From Glomus cerebriforme (Eukaryota > Glomeromycota > Glomeromycetes > Glomerales > Glomeraceae), in contig QKYT01000892.1 in the NCBI GenBank assembly GCA_003550305.1, forward strand, positions 13,327 through 41,506: DNA of 28,180 nucleotides, written 5' to 3'. Below are positions 1 through 8,241 of this stretch, one piece after another. Each line of letters starts with the position of its first letter. Position 1 is the stretch's first letter. The notes beneath the pieces are model-generated. The model made no database searches, was not told the DNA's origin, and worked only from the letters and a program-made list of their open reading frames with translations. Made by a program: the position numbers and the translations under genes.

Positions 1-154
1 GGGTGTTCTATTATACCGGGACCTGGATTTGCTTGCACGTGCAGAACATGGAGGAAGTGCACTTAGCTCTAAGTCCCAAGCTTGGGACTGAGCTATGATG
101 TGCATATAGAGAGGGAGTGCACTTATAGAGGGTGCACTTATGGAGGTGTTACTG
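1..154 (-). mobile_element. Terminal part of a pogo/Tc1-mariner-like DNA transposon
   Basis: Read on the minus strand from base 154, the element starts CAGTAACACCTCCATAAGTG, and it is flanked outside by the dinucleotide TA (155-156), the target site of Tc1/mariner/pogo elements. The CAGTAA-ACCTC-ATAA layout resembles the ends of pogo-like plant elements such as Lemi1/Emigrant (recalled family knowledge). Behind the tip the unit CTCTATAAGTGCAC recurs in variant form, with gtgcactta at 57-65, 117-125 and 132-140, and an 18-bp palindrome lies at 72-89. The element runs off the window at base 1, so the transposase and other end are not visible. No transposase coding is seen here. Confidence 0.6.
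72..89. repeat. Perfect 18-bp palindrome inside the transposon end
   Basis: The sequence agtcccaagcttgggact is its own reverse complement, and the flanks continue imperfectly (agctct on the left, gagct on the right). It sits among the gtgcactta repeats of the transposon end and could be part of a transposase-binding array, but that role is inferred. Confidence 0.7.
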
Positions 155-198
155 TAGCGTCTAATTTGGAAGTTTTTAAAGCTAGAAAGTTTAAATTT

Positions 199-507
199 TC
201 AAATTTCTTCATCTTGAGCTTCTAGGAGGTTTCTAATAATCCATATTTGCAGGATAATTGAAGGTTCAGAGGAGCCAATAAATCTTGCAATGGATAAATC
301 TAAATTAGAAACTAAAAGAAGTGTGTGTTTAGCTAGAGATAATTTGTCTTGTTCACTAAAAAGTAAAAAATTTTTAAATAAAGCAAAGTGTTTTTCTATA
401 ATATGAAGGTTGTTTGAAGGAGATGAGTAACAAATAAAAGAAAAATTTAAGAGAAAATAAATTGTTAGTAATAAAATAATTAGTAAAGAGGTGTTTAGAC
501 TTCGCAA
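199..507 (-). CDS. Hypothetical hydrophobic small ORF, probably partial
   Basis: An open frame of 102 codons ends in TGA at 199. There is no ATG in it: the nominal first codon is TTG, so a start must lie upstream, be supplied by splicing, or have been lost. The first part is strongly hydrophobic (residues about 8-27, rich in Leu, Ile and Phe) and looks like a signal anchor. The remainder is a moderately charged helical-looking stretch ending in acidic residues. I recognise no family. It lies just outside the pogo-like element end. It may be the last exon of a gene, a pseudogene fragment, or chance. Confidence 0.3.
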   Translation of the reverse strand: MRSLNTSLLIILLLTIYFLLNFSFICYSSPSNNLHIIEKHFALFKNFLLFSEQDKLSLAKHTLLLVSNLDLSIARFIGSSEPSIILQIWIIRNLLEAQDEEI

Positions 508-664
508 AATTTTTGTCCAAAAAATTTGCAGAAAGAGTTTTCCATTTCTAGTTAAAATTAATATTATAATAAAAAATATTAGTAATATTAAATATATTTT
601 TTTAATATTTTATTTAATATAAATAATTATTTTTTTTTTAATTTTTTAAAAAAAAAGTAATTTA

Positions 665-940
665 TCGCTATCATTGTCATCTTACCCTGCATTACCATAA
701 AAAAATCACTATCACATGACTGGTGATGTTTAATATCACCTGATATGTAACTAGCAGCATTGCATTTTTATTAAGTATCTGAAAGACAGAATTTTTTCAC
801 GTGAAAAAAATTATTTGTCATACACTATTTGTCACAGGTACACCACATGATTTCATTCGTGCATATTTAATTAGTAAATATTACGTGATAGTAATTTTTT
901 TATAGTGATACAGGGGTAGTTATCATCGTCATTTCTGTCA
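665..940. mobile_element. Degenerate foldback (MITE-like) inverted repeat
   Basis: The stretch at about 672-715 (including ttaccctgcattaccat and aaaaaaatcactatcac) matches the reverse complement of about 885-935 with few differences and small gaps. The arms are roughly 45-50 bp around a loop of about 170 bp rich in short tcac/gtga words, including a ttcacgtgaa palindrome near 796-805. No coding capacity is seen. It is a non-autonomous element remnant or a chance-preserved foldback. No clear target-site duplication was found. Confidence 0.45.
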
Positions 941-2009
941 CATGATTTATTATATTACGTGACTTATGCTATATAATAATTTGTCACCCTTTGCATCATA
1001 CCGTAGTTTTTCATTTTTACTATTTATTCTAGAAACTTAAAATTTTTTTAGTATGATAAATACTATTTGTCACATATTATTTATAATATGCTTAATTTTA
1101 CTTAAATTTTATAATGCTGGCCAAAATATCCTTATTTAGATTTTAGGTAATATTACACAATCTAAAAAAAGCAATTTTATTAATTTATCACTATGTCAAT
1201 GTATCACCAGTATTACGTGATTCATAATTTCAGCCAAAATTAAATGATCTGCAATAAAATTACCTTTTTAAAAATTTTGCATAACCTAAAATTTAATTTT
1301 CAAGAGAAACAAAATCCTTTTTAAAATAATTTTAATATTATTTTTTTTTAAAAATAATTTTCTTTTTTTAGTTTTTTTTTTGTAAAGTATATAAATAGTA
1401 ATAAGATTTTTAGAATTTCATAAAAAATAAATAATTTATTCTTAAATATTTTGTACAATTTTTTTTTGATTTTTTTTTTAAAATTTTTTCTTTAAAGTTT
1501 TTAGATATTTTATAACTAATATATAAAAACTAATTTAAATATTTTTTTAAAAAATTAAAAAAAAAAAATGTAAAATTACATAATTTGCAAAATTTGTAAA
1601 ACTTGCAAAATATTTTATAATATTTCAAATACTGTATATACTAGTTATTAGAGGTTTATATATAATGATTAATTTAATTTTTTTTTTTATTTACTTTATT
1701 TTTTTTTCTAAAGGTAAAGATTTAGTAGAAAAAAGTAAATTTAGAATTTATATATAATTTAATAAAAAAACTATAAAAATTGTAAATATTTTTTTTAAAA
1801 ATTTATTATATAAAAATATTTTATTAATATTCTTCTTTTTTTTTAAGTTCTAACTTGAATTTAATAGAAAAAAAATTTATATAGAAATATTTATTAACAT
1901 TTTTTTTTTAAAATTTTGGTTTAGACTTATTAATAAAATAAATAATAAAAAAGTTAAGATTTAAAAAGTGGTATTTTTTAAAAAATTTTTATTAAATTAA
2001 AAGAAATAA
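941..2009. other. AT-rich non-coding DNA with repeat fragments
   Basis: Very AT-rich with many poly(A)/poly(T) runs and no plausible coding frame. Short fragments near 1109-1130 (ataatgctggccaaaat) and 1274-1298 (ttttgcataacct) resemble pieces at 5204-5229 and 8720-8800 and look like remnants of one dispersed repeat. Confidence 0.5.
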
Positions 2010-2262
2010 CTAAACATCACCTGGATAATTATCACCTTTACTAGTATTAGGATAGTATTTTAGATAGAATTACATCATATGGGTAGATTTGACTTCTTTT
2101 TTGATTGGAATGTTGATCATTTTGGCTAGAATTAATATTAATTCTAGCCAAAATGATCAACATTCTTATTGAAAAAAAAGTCAAATTCGCCCATATATTA
2201 ATTCTGCTCTAAATTCCATTCTAATGCTGATAAAGATGATGATTATTTAGATGATATTTAGC
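2010..2262. mobile_element. Long near-complete palindrome, foldback/MITE-like element
   Basis: The whole interval is an inverted repeat with no loop, centred between 2136 and 2137. The inner 56 bp (2109-2164) are a perfect palindrome. The outer arms, about 99 bp each (2010-2108 and 2165-2262), still match clearly, for example ctaaacatcacct at the left tip against ctaaatatcatct at the right tip read in reverse complement. Many arm differences are C/T or G/A changes. There is no coding capacity. The structure fits a foldback MITE able to form a cruciform. I could not identify a convincing target-site duplication. Confidence 0.7.
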
Positions 2263-2312
2263 AATATTCTTAATTAAAATATATTAATTTAAATTTATAA
2301 ATTTTATATTCT

Positions 2313-2327
2313 AATTAATCCATTAGA
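2313..2327. repeat. Left target-site duplication of the tiny LINE copy
   Basis: The 15-mer aattaatccattaga is repeated exactly at 2395-2409 on the far side of a 67-bp insert that ends in a poly(A) run. The last two A residues of the right copy may belong to the tail. Confidence 0.7.
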
Positions 2328-2394
2328 TTATAGAAAGTATTCGTTATATGACATATAATACAATAAATATGTTTAACTTGTCTAAAAAAAAAAA
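2328..2394 (+). mobile_element. Extremely 5'-truncated LINE copy (3' end only)
   Basis: This 67-bp insert lies between two exact copies of a 15-bp sequence and ends in a poly(A) run. Its 3' part (aataaatatgtttaacttgt, then tctaaaa) matches the 3' end of the larger LINE at 4607-4640 (aataaatatgattaacttgt). A piece near its start (ttatagaaagtattcgt) resembles 4538-4557. It is therefore read as a second, dead-on-arrival insertion of the same family. AATAAA inside the shared end could serve as the polyadenylation signal. Confidence 0.65.
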
Positions 2395-2409
2395 AATTAA
2401 TCCATTAGA
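2395..2409. repeat. Right target-site duplication of the tiny LINE copy
   Basis: Exact copy of 2313-2327, placed directly after the poly(A) run of the 67-bp insert. Confidence 0.7.
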
Positions 2410-2873
2410 AATTTAGTTTTAAACTTAAAAATAAAACCTGTTAGCAAAGAAACTTTATATTTAATTATTAATTTAAAGCTAATTATAAATAATTAAATTC
2501 TTTTTGGTCAGTTACTTAATTATAAAAACTAAGTGATTACCTTTTAGTTAAAGAAAATGTTACCTTATAGTTTTAAGTAAGCATAATGGATTATACCTGC
2601 CAATTATATAAGAGTATATTTATAATTTACATAATAATTATAAATTTAACCATTATAATTATATAATAATAAATTATAATTAACTTCAGTTCATCAAAAA
2701 AAAAAATAATTTAATATATACAGTATATACATTTAATTTAAAAATTACTTTTTAGTTAAATTATTAGAATTTTTAATAGTGCAATTTTTTTTGTAAATAA
2801 TTTTAAATAAATATAAAATACTGGTAAATAAAAATGATTACTTTATATTAAAAAATGCAAAAGCATATTGCTT
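2410..2873. other. AT-rich non-coding DNA
   Basis: No coding frame of note. A run of 11 A after ttaacttcagttcatc (near 2680-2706) might be another retroelement 3' end, but no flanking duplication could be established. Confidence 0.4.
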
Positions 2874-2890
2874 AATTTACTACAATATCT
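2874..2890. repeat. Left target-site duplication of the RNase H LINE
   Basis: The 17-mer aatttactacaatatct recurs exactly at 4641-4657, immediately after the poly(A) tail. The first two A residues are ambiguous with the tail, giving a duplication of 15 to 17 bp. Confidence 0.85.
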
Positions 2891-2891
2891 T

Positions 2892-4226
2892 CAAATATAC
2901 ATTTATACTGATGGATTCTTATCTTTTTCACAAGATGAAGCTCGTTTAGGGACAGGATGACTTGACAAAAACAATTCAGATTTGAACTTTTGCTGTCGAT
3001 TATTCAACTGGCCTTCCTCCACTCATGTAGAATTGTGTACTATTTTCATGACTATTTTAGCCATTCCTTCAAACTGTAGTTTAATTATTTATACAGATAG
3101 TAAAGCTACCATGAATAACATATATCAATTTATAGATTTAGGTTATATGCATTGTAAAAAAATATTTAAAATTAATAATCATTCTTTTTTACTTTCTATT
3201 TGTTTTTTATTAGAAGAGAAGCATCTGTCTTTGCAGTTAGTTAAAGTCAAAGATCATGCAAGCGATTCTCATAACGATGTAGCCGATTTACTAGCAAAAC
3301 AAGGATCACACTGTCTTAACCATATAGGAGCTTGCAGCTTCTACGATTTCTGCATGATTCAACATCAATTAACTTAGGATAATATACCAATAGAACAATC
3401 TATCAGATTTTTCATCAGAATGTTCCATGATGCAAAATCAGTGGCCCTTTGGTCTACGACACATTACAACTTTGACCTATATGACAACACTTATTCCTTT
3501 GCGTACTGGAATTCCTTATGGACTTCATTCTTCATAAGAAACCACTTGCTTTGTTTTCACTCTACTATTTACAGTAGTTTCTCTCGTAAGCTCAAGCTTC
3601 TCACATTAGCTCTACTGACTTTAAATATCATGAAAGAACGACATCCTACTAAATTCGTTGATGATAAATGTTTCTTCTGTAAATCTAATCAGGAGACTCT
3701 TTTTCACCTCACTTGGTATCCTAGTCTTTCATCTAAATAGGAAGAAGTCAAATCAAAAACCATAAACAATCTCATTATTTTCATAACCAACTGAAACCCC
3801 TTCAAAGATGAAGAAGATCCTATTAGGATAAGGGATGCTTTCTTTTCCTTCCTCAGGACCTTCTTTATAACTGAAGCTCACATTAATAGTGATTATAAGG
3901 ACTGGCTGCTATTTTATTCATTACATTCCATTCATATTACCACCACTTTTAAGAAAATCTATGACATTGTCCATTCTAACCATATTACCTTACAAATATT
4001 GGACAAACTTATCACCTTCCTTATACAAGCCTTTCATAAATACATTTGGTTACCAAGAAACGCAATTTTTAAAGATTGGGAAGCAATGCTTAATATATCA
4101 GAGGCCTCTTTTTCTTTCTTTCATGCTTCCACTCATCCGGCAAGATCCAGCAAAGTTCATCATTATGTAGGGGGACATATCTTTGGACGAATTCAACCTT
4201 CCAATAGAGAGTGCTGCTTCACATGA
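2892..4226 (+). pseudogene. Broken LINE ORF2 C-terminus: RNase H plus zinc-knuckle region
   Basis: One reading frame runs through the whole interval except for four stops: TGA 2958-2960, TAG 3375-3377, TAG 3738-3740 and TGA 3792-3794. Each is one G-to-A change from a Trp codon, and the protein-like frame continues on both sides. The first part is an RNase HI domain with all four acidic catalytic positions recognisable: IYTDG (Asp codon at 2910), THVEL, IYTDSK, and the final HNDVADLLAKQG. Around 3670-3720 lies a CFFC...ETLFHLTWY motif typical of the zf-RVT zinc-binding region that follows RNase H in many LINEs; the last ligand, expected to be Cys, is Tyr (TAT 3717-3719), again explicable by G to A. 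RNase H would remove the RNA strand of the RNA/DNA hybrid during retrotransposition. The copy is dead. Confidence 0.85.
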
Positions 4227-4470
4227 CCTTTATGCTGCAACTAGATGGAAAGATAGTGTGCATAAGGTTATTAAGGAGGGTTTTAAAAAAGGAAATATTG
4301 TAGTTAAAAAACTTTGTAGAATATCAAAATTAGTAGAAGGCATGTACAATAGTTCATTTTATGAAAATATAGATTTAAATTTAGATTTACACAAAGGTTT
4401 ATTAGATAGATTAGTTAGTCATTTTGATAATTCACAGGTACAGGGTCGGGAAGTATTAGATAATGATTGA
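4171..4470 (+). pseudogene. Out-of-phase C-terminal tail ORF of the LINE
   Basis: After the TAG at 4168-4170 this frame (+1 relative to the RNase H frame) is open for about 99 codons to TGA at 4468-4470, just upstream of the 3' untranslated part of the element. The translation is protein-like and mostly charged (for example ATRWKDSVHKVIKEGFKKGN and LDLHKGLLDRLVSHFD). The simplest reading is that it is the true C-terminus of the LINE protein, and that a 1-nt indel around 4090-4140 shifted the upstream frame. The TAG at 4168 would then be a fifth Trp-to-stop change. I do not recognise the domain. A separate small protein cannot be excluded. Confidence 0.45.
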
Positions 4471-4640
4471 AGTTAATTCTTGGCTACAAGATTCTCCTCT
4501 TGAATCTACTCTTCGCGTGACAAGTTATGCTTTTCTTATATAGAAGGTATATTCGTGATTTATCTCTACATATTTATGTATTCTTAACAGAATTTTGATA
4601 ATTATAATAAATATGATTAACTTGTTTTAAAAAAAAAAAA

Positions 4641-4657
4641 AATTTACTACAATATCT
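4641..4657. repeat. Right target-site duplication of the RNase H LINE
   Basis: Exact copy of 2874-2890 (aatttactacaatatct), directly after the poly(A) run. Confidence 0.85.
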
Positions 4658-5256
4658 AACTAAATGATAATTAAATGTAAAATAAATCACTTAAAATAAA
4701 AACTGCAATAAAAAAACTATTCTTAGAAATAAAAAAAAAATTATGTAAAACTATAATGCAAAATTATTTAAAAAAAATAATTTTATTAGTTATATATTAA
4801 AGTTGCAGTAATATTGTTATTTGATCTCATTCTTTGCAATTTGTTATTTACAGAATTAATTGTGATTAAATCAGGGTAAAATTAATAAGTAATTAGTGCA
4901 AACCAGAATTACAAATAATTCTGACCAGCATTAAGATCATTTGACTTAAATGACAATCGTTTATTCTTCGAAATGATATAATAACATGTGTTGTTTTTAT
5001 GTACATCGTAGTAAAGCGACGAAACCCTTGGTGGCTAAGCTACGCCACAAAATCACATGGGATGAAAAGTGTCGGTGAAACTCCTTTGATTTAAGCTGAT
5101 AATACTGGTTAAGTAGGTGCTGAACAATTTTAATTAATAAAATTTGTTTAAAAACATACTATATTGAACTAATTTTTTTTTAAAAAAATACACTTAAATG
5201 TTCTTTTTGCATAACTCTAAATTATAAGTATTTAATGAAAAATTGTCCAATCTCAG
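4658..5256. other. Intergenic DNA with a tRNA-like/SINE-like patch
   Basis: Mostly AT-rich spacer between the LINE and the 3' end of the PB1 gene. It contains a GC-richer patch at about 5005-5090, described separately, and repeat fragments near 4925-4945 (attctgaccagcattaag) and 5204-5229 (ttttgcataactctaaatta). No coding frame is seen. Confidence 0.5.
5005..5090 (+). repeat. Possible tRNA-derived SINE fragment
   Basis: A GC-richer patch in AT-rich spacer. tggctaagctacg (5032-5044) resembles a Pol III A box, and ggtgaaactcc (5074-5084) is a weak match to a B box (GGTTCGANTCC) at a plausible distance. A 5-bp stem pairs gtggc (5031-5035) with gccac (5044-5048) around an 8-nt loop. It does not fold as an intact tRNA by eye. 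It could be a SINE head, a decayed tRNA, or another structured RNA. Confidence 0.3.
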
Positions 5257-6476
5257 TCAATAGAAATATAAATTAATGTTTGGAACTCTCGCCATTTCAA
5301 TTTCCCATTTAGCAGCATTCCAGTCTTCATTATCAATTAAATTAATCTTGTCATCAACTTGATTTTTATATGTCACTGTATTAAGGTTTATCACAACCCG
5401 ATAACGTTTTTGAATCATTGAAAGTATGTCATTAAATGATAATTCTTTTGAAACATGAAGGAGATATTTTTTGGTTATAAAGTTACATATTATGTGAATT
5501 GACTAATTAAAAGAAAATAATTTAATTAGTATATTATGTAAATTGATAAATGAATTAAATAAATTTATTTTATAAATATTTTTTTTTTTGTTATACCTCA
5601 TTATCATCACCAGAAATATTGCTATTAAATGATTCTATCTGATCCTTCTCGTCTCCAATATAAATAAGAGAATTAATTTCTGAATATTGAACGGTTGGTT
5701 CATTTAAGTTTGATTGATTTTGTATCTAATCCAATTAAAGAAGCACTTTGTTAAATTTCTCATTAAAAAAGATTTTTTTTCATACACAAATAAGCCATAC
5801 CTGATGTTTAATTAATTGATTAACTCCCTCCTCAAAGAACTTTAAAGTATTAATATCAACCCATTCAGCTGGTGTAAATACAAAAATATTTGTCTGTTCA
5901 AATTTATTTGTAGGATCCTTTTGAATTGGAATACGAGTTCCAAATGATCCTTTAGGATTATGATAATACTAAAAAAAAATAACTTATCAATAAAATCATA
6001 AATAAATAAATCAATGTGTATATATATATTACAGTACTTACATGTCTGGTAAAATCACTTTTTAATTCTAAATAAATTTCACGATTTCGAGCCAAATGAA
6101 ATTTTTGAACTTGGTTTAAAGGTATGACAATTTCTGTATAATGTAAAGCTACACATAGTTCTAATGTAATATATCTTAAATATAAAGTACTTTTTTGAAA
6201 CATTCTTTCATTATTAATTATTTTAAAATCAACTTTTAGAAATTGATGATGCCAAGTTTTTAAAGAAGAATTGGATATGCTCCTATTTGATGATGATACA
6301 TCATGATATTCATTTTCTTTTAAAAAAGTAAACAAATTAACATTTAGGAAATAAAAATAAATATGTCATTTTATTCTTTTTTAAAAAAAAAGAAAAAATA
6401 ACTCACCATTTTTATCTCCGCTAAAATCATCAAGGTCCAAAGGGCTATCTAAAAGACTAACTCCTCCTAAACTCAT
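5257..6476 (-). CDS. PB1-domain protein, five exons (295 aa spliced)
   Basis: Exons on the minus strand: 6476-6407, 6316-6042, 5968-5801, 5725-5597 and 5502-5257 (TGA at 5259-5257). All junctions are GT-AG (donors gtgagt, gtaagt, gtatgg, gtataa) and every phase matches, giving 295 residues. Residues about 215-289 form a PB1 domain: strand IHIICNF, then basic TKKYLLHV, SFNDILSMIQKRY, and the acidic OPCA-like stretch YKNQVDDKINLIDNEDW (259-275), in which some acidic positions are replaced. PB1 domains pair with other PB1 domains in signalling scaffolds such as Cdc24/Bem1 or NoxR. The N-terminal half (about 50-171) has an alternating pattern (CVALHYTEIVIPLNQVQKF, then IFVFTPAEWVDINTLKF near 146-162) suggesting a PH-like beta fold, but that is inference. 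The start is the first ATG of exon 1. Partner and pathway are unknown. Confidence 0.82.
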
Positions 6477-6679
6477 TATTTTACACAAATGTATGAGCTT
6501 ACTAAGAAATTTTTTGGTTGATAATCTTTATCGAAAGAAGGATTTTGTTAGAACGGAGACGATATTTATAAACAGTATATATACAGTATTTCGTGTAACT
6601 TATATCATGTGATAAGACACAACCAATCACTTCTCAGTCGCTTCTCAAACGTAATTTGTTGAAGTTATGATGAATGGAA

Positions 6680-7076
6680 TTAGTAATACTTAATTTCTTT
6701 CTTCTCACCATTTTCAGCTTTTTCTTTGATGTCATTCTTTGTCTCATATCGATCATATAATTTCTTCAGTAAATTCTAAAATCTAGTTAATAAAACTCTC
6801 TAAATGTTAAATTATTTATTTTATCACATTTTATAGCTTGACTATGCATTTACCAAGAAATTATTCATTAATGCATCGGCCAGCATTATAATCCATAAAT
6901 CCTTACATATGCTGTAATTATTATAAAGGTTAATATACTGTATATAAACAATCAAAATCTGCTGGTCATTAAACTATTCCGTATATGACAAAAATACGGA
7001 AGTATCCAGGAAGTATTTGCGTAACACTTTACTTCGGCTGTAATATTATAATAAACATTTTAGCGGAGCGAGACAT
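6680..7076 (-). CDS. Small three-exon protein (65 aa), function unknown
   Basis: Proposed exons on the minus strand: 7076-7033, 6911-6854 and 6775-6680 (TAA 6682-6680). Introns are GT-AG (donors gtaaag and gtaaat; acceptors ttacag and ttttag) and phases join without a stop. The product starts MSRSAKMFIIILQPN, continues ICKDLWIIMLADALMNNFL and ends in a charged helix (LLKKLYDRYETKNDIKEKAE, then KEIKYY). The last two exons have clear codon-like composition; exon 1 and the start are less sure. Two short hydrophobic stretches followed by a Lys/Glu-rich tail suggest a small membrane-associated or mitochondrial-type subunit, but I recognise no family. It lies 204 bp upstream of the PB1 gene on the same strand and faces away from the gene at 7712. 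Confidence 0.55.
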
Positions 7077-7711
7077 TCAATGTTGGATTTAGATTTCTAA
7101 ACAGATTTTTATGTAAGTCACGGCTAACCGACTGCTTAAGCTTCTTAAGCTTGCAGAATTATGATTTAATCATTTGTAAATAATTATCATTAATATTTGG
7201 ATTTAATTAAATTAGGATTAGATTATATAAGCAAAAAAATAAATTGCCATCAAACTTTTAGTTAATATGTTTATATCAACTGCGTAATTATTAAAATTTC
7301 ATTCCACGTGATCTATGACGTTGATAAGGTGAGAATTTTCCACCACTAAAAACGGTAAGTAAACGTGGATGAATGTTATTAATACCTTAAAATTATCCGG
7401 AATGCAGAACATTTTGGATATTTTAAAGAAGCGCGATTAAAAATGGAAGACAGAATAGTACTGTTTTGTTATTTGACATTGACTTGAAAAATATCAGTCA
7501 AAGATCGTTTCGATCATGTGATTTACTAATAAAAAGACAATATGTTTTAGACTCGATTCAAATTTAGTTTAATCTAAATCAAGATCAAAACAATATAATC
7601 AATATCTGGCGTAATTATTTTTAGTTCGTTTGACAATTTCACATGATCTGATTGCGTAAAATTTCATTATAAATAGTGGGTTGACTTTTTTTTTCACCTT
7701 AAAAATTGAAA
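7077..7711. promoter_or_regulatory. Shared intergenic region of two divergent genes
   Basis: 635 bp between the start of the minus-strand 65-aa gene and the plus-strand gene at 7712. It probably carries both promoters. A near-palindromic direct repeat (ctgcttaagcttcttaagcttgcag, about 7132-7156) is visible. A tataaatag sequence (about 7669-7677) lies about 40 bp upstream of the plus-strand ATG and could act as a TATA element. Nothing else is identifiable. Confidence 0.35.
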
Positions 7712-8241
7712 ATGTCCTCTCCAAATAAACAAACCAATTTGTCTTCAAATGAAATACAAAAACATGATGGTGTTAAAGAAAGATTAATCATTAATAATAC
7801 CAATTCTACTCAAGAGTATGAAACTTCTCGGAATGAAGAATCAAATTGTTTTCGGTTGAGTGATGTTGGCGATAAGGTCATTGAAACTGTTAAGGTAAAG
7901 TACTGCGGCCAAAAGTTTTATATAAATCACCTTGGATATAATAATATTAACATATGATTTTTTATGTTTTAATAAAGCATGGACTGAATACGATTCTTAG
8001 GACTACTGATAAAAATGATCAAAATAATCAACAACAACATGAACAACGAACTCGACCACCATTAGCTATTCGATCAACAATTTCTGATAAGTCATCTAAA
8101 ATTGTTCAAGAAAGAATTTCTAAAACTGAAGAAGTACATCATATCTACAATTATGGGATTCTTTTTTCTTTTAATCATTTACTAACTTTTATGTTTACGC
8201 ATTAGGAATATCTCTTTGTTGTTTCTCGAACGGACAATTAA
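7712..8241 (+). CDS. Hydrophilic Gln/Asn-rich protein, three exons (124 aa)
   Basis: Exons 7712-7894, 7978-8133 and 8206-8241 (TAA 8239-8241). Intron 1 runs from gtaaag to aataaag with a possible ttaac branch site. Intron 2 runs from gtacat to gcattag with a clear ctaac branch site about 20 nt before the acceptor. Phases are preserved. If intron 2 is retained, exon 2 stays open to TAG at 8203-8205 and yields a longer hydrophobic tail instead of EEEYLFVVSRTDN, so the C-terminus is not certain. The start is the first ATG (context aaaATG). The protein is polar and probably disordered, with a DQNNQQQHEQRTRPP stretch in exon 2. No signal peptide, membrane segment or known domain is seen. Confidence 0.6.

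Larger units (their letters stand above)
2891..4642 (+). mobile_element. 5'-truncated non-LTR retrotransposon (LINE) with poly(A) tail
   Basis: The insertion is bounded by a 15-17 bp exact target-site duplication (2874-2890 and 4641-4657) and ends in a poly(A) tail (about 4629-4642) preceded by AATAAA (4607-4612). These are the hallmarks of target-primed reverse transcription. Only the 3' part of the element is present: it starts just at the RNase H domain, with no reverse transcriptase or endonuclease, so it cannot be autonomous. The coding part (about 2892-4226, plus an out-of-phase tail to 4470) is broken by stop codons. The same 3' end is seen in the 67-bp copy at 2328-2394. Confidence 0.88.

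Noticed and set aside
3889..4170. 93-codon plus-strand frame within the LINE
   Set aside because: The RNase H frame runs through the same bases with better protein-like content over most of the length; this is mostly a shadow frame, though its last part may be the true phase after an indel.
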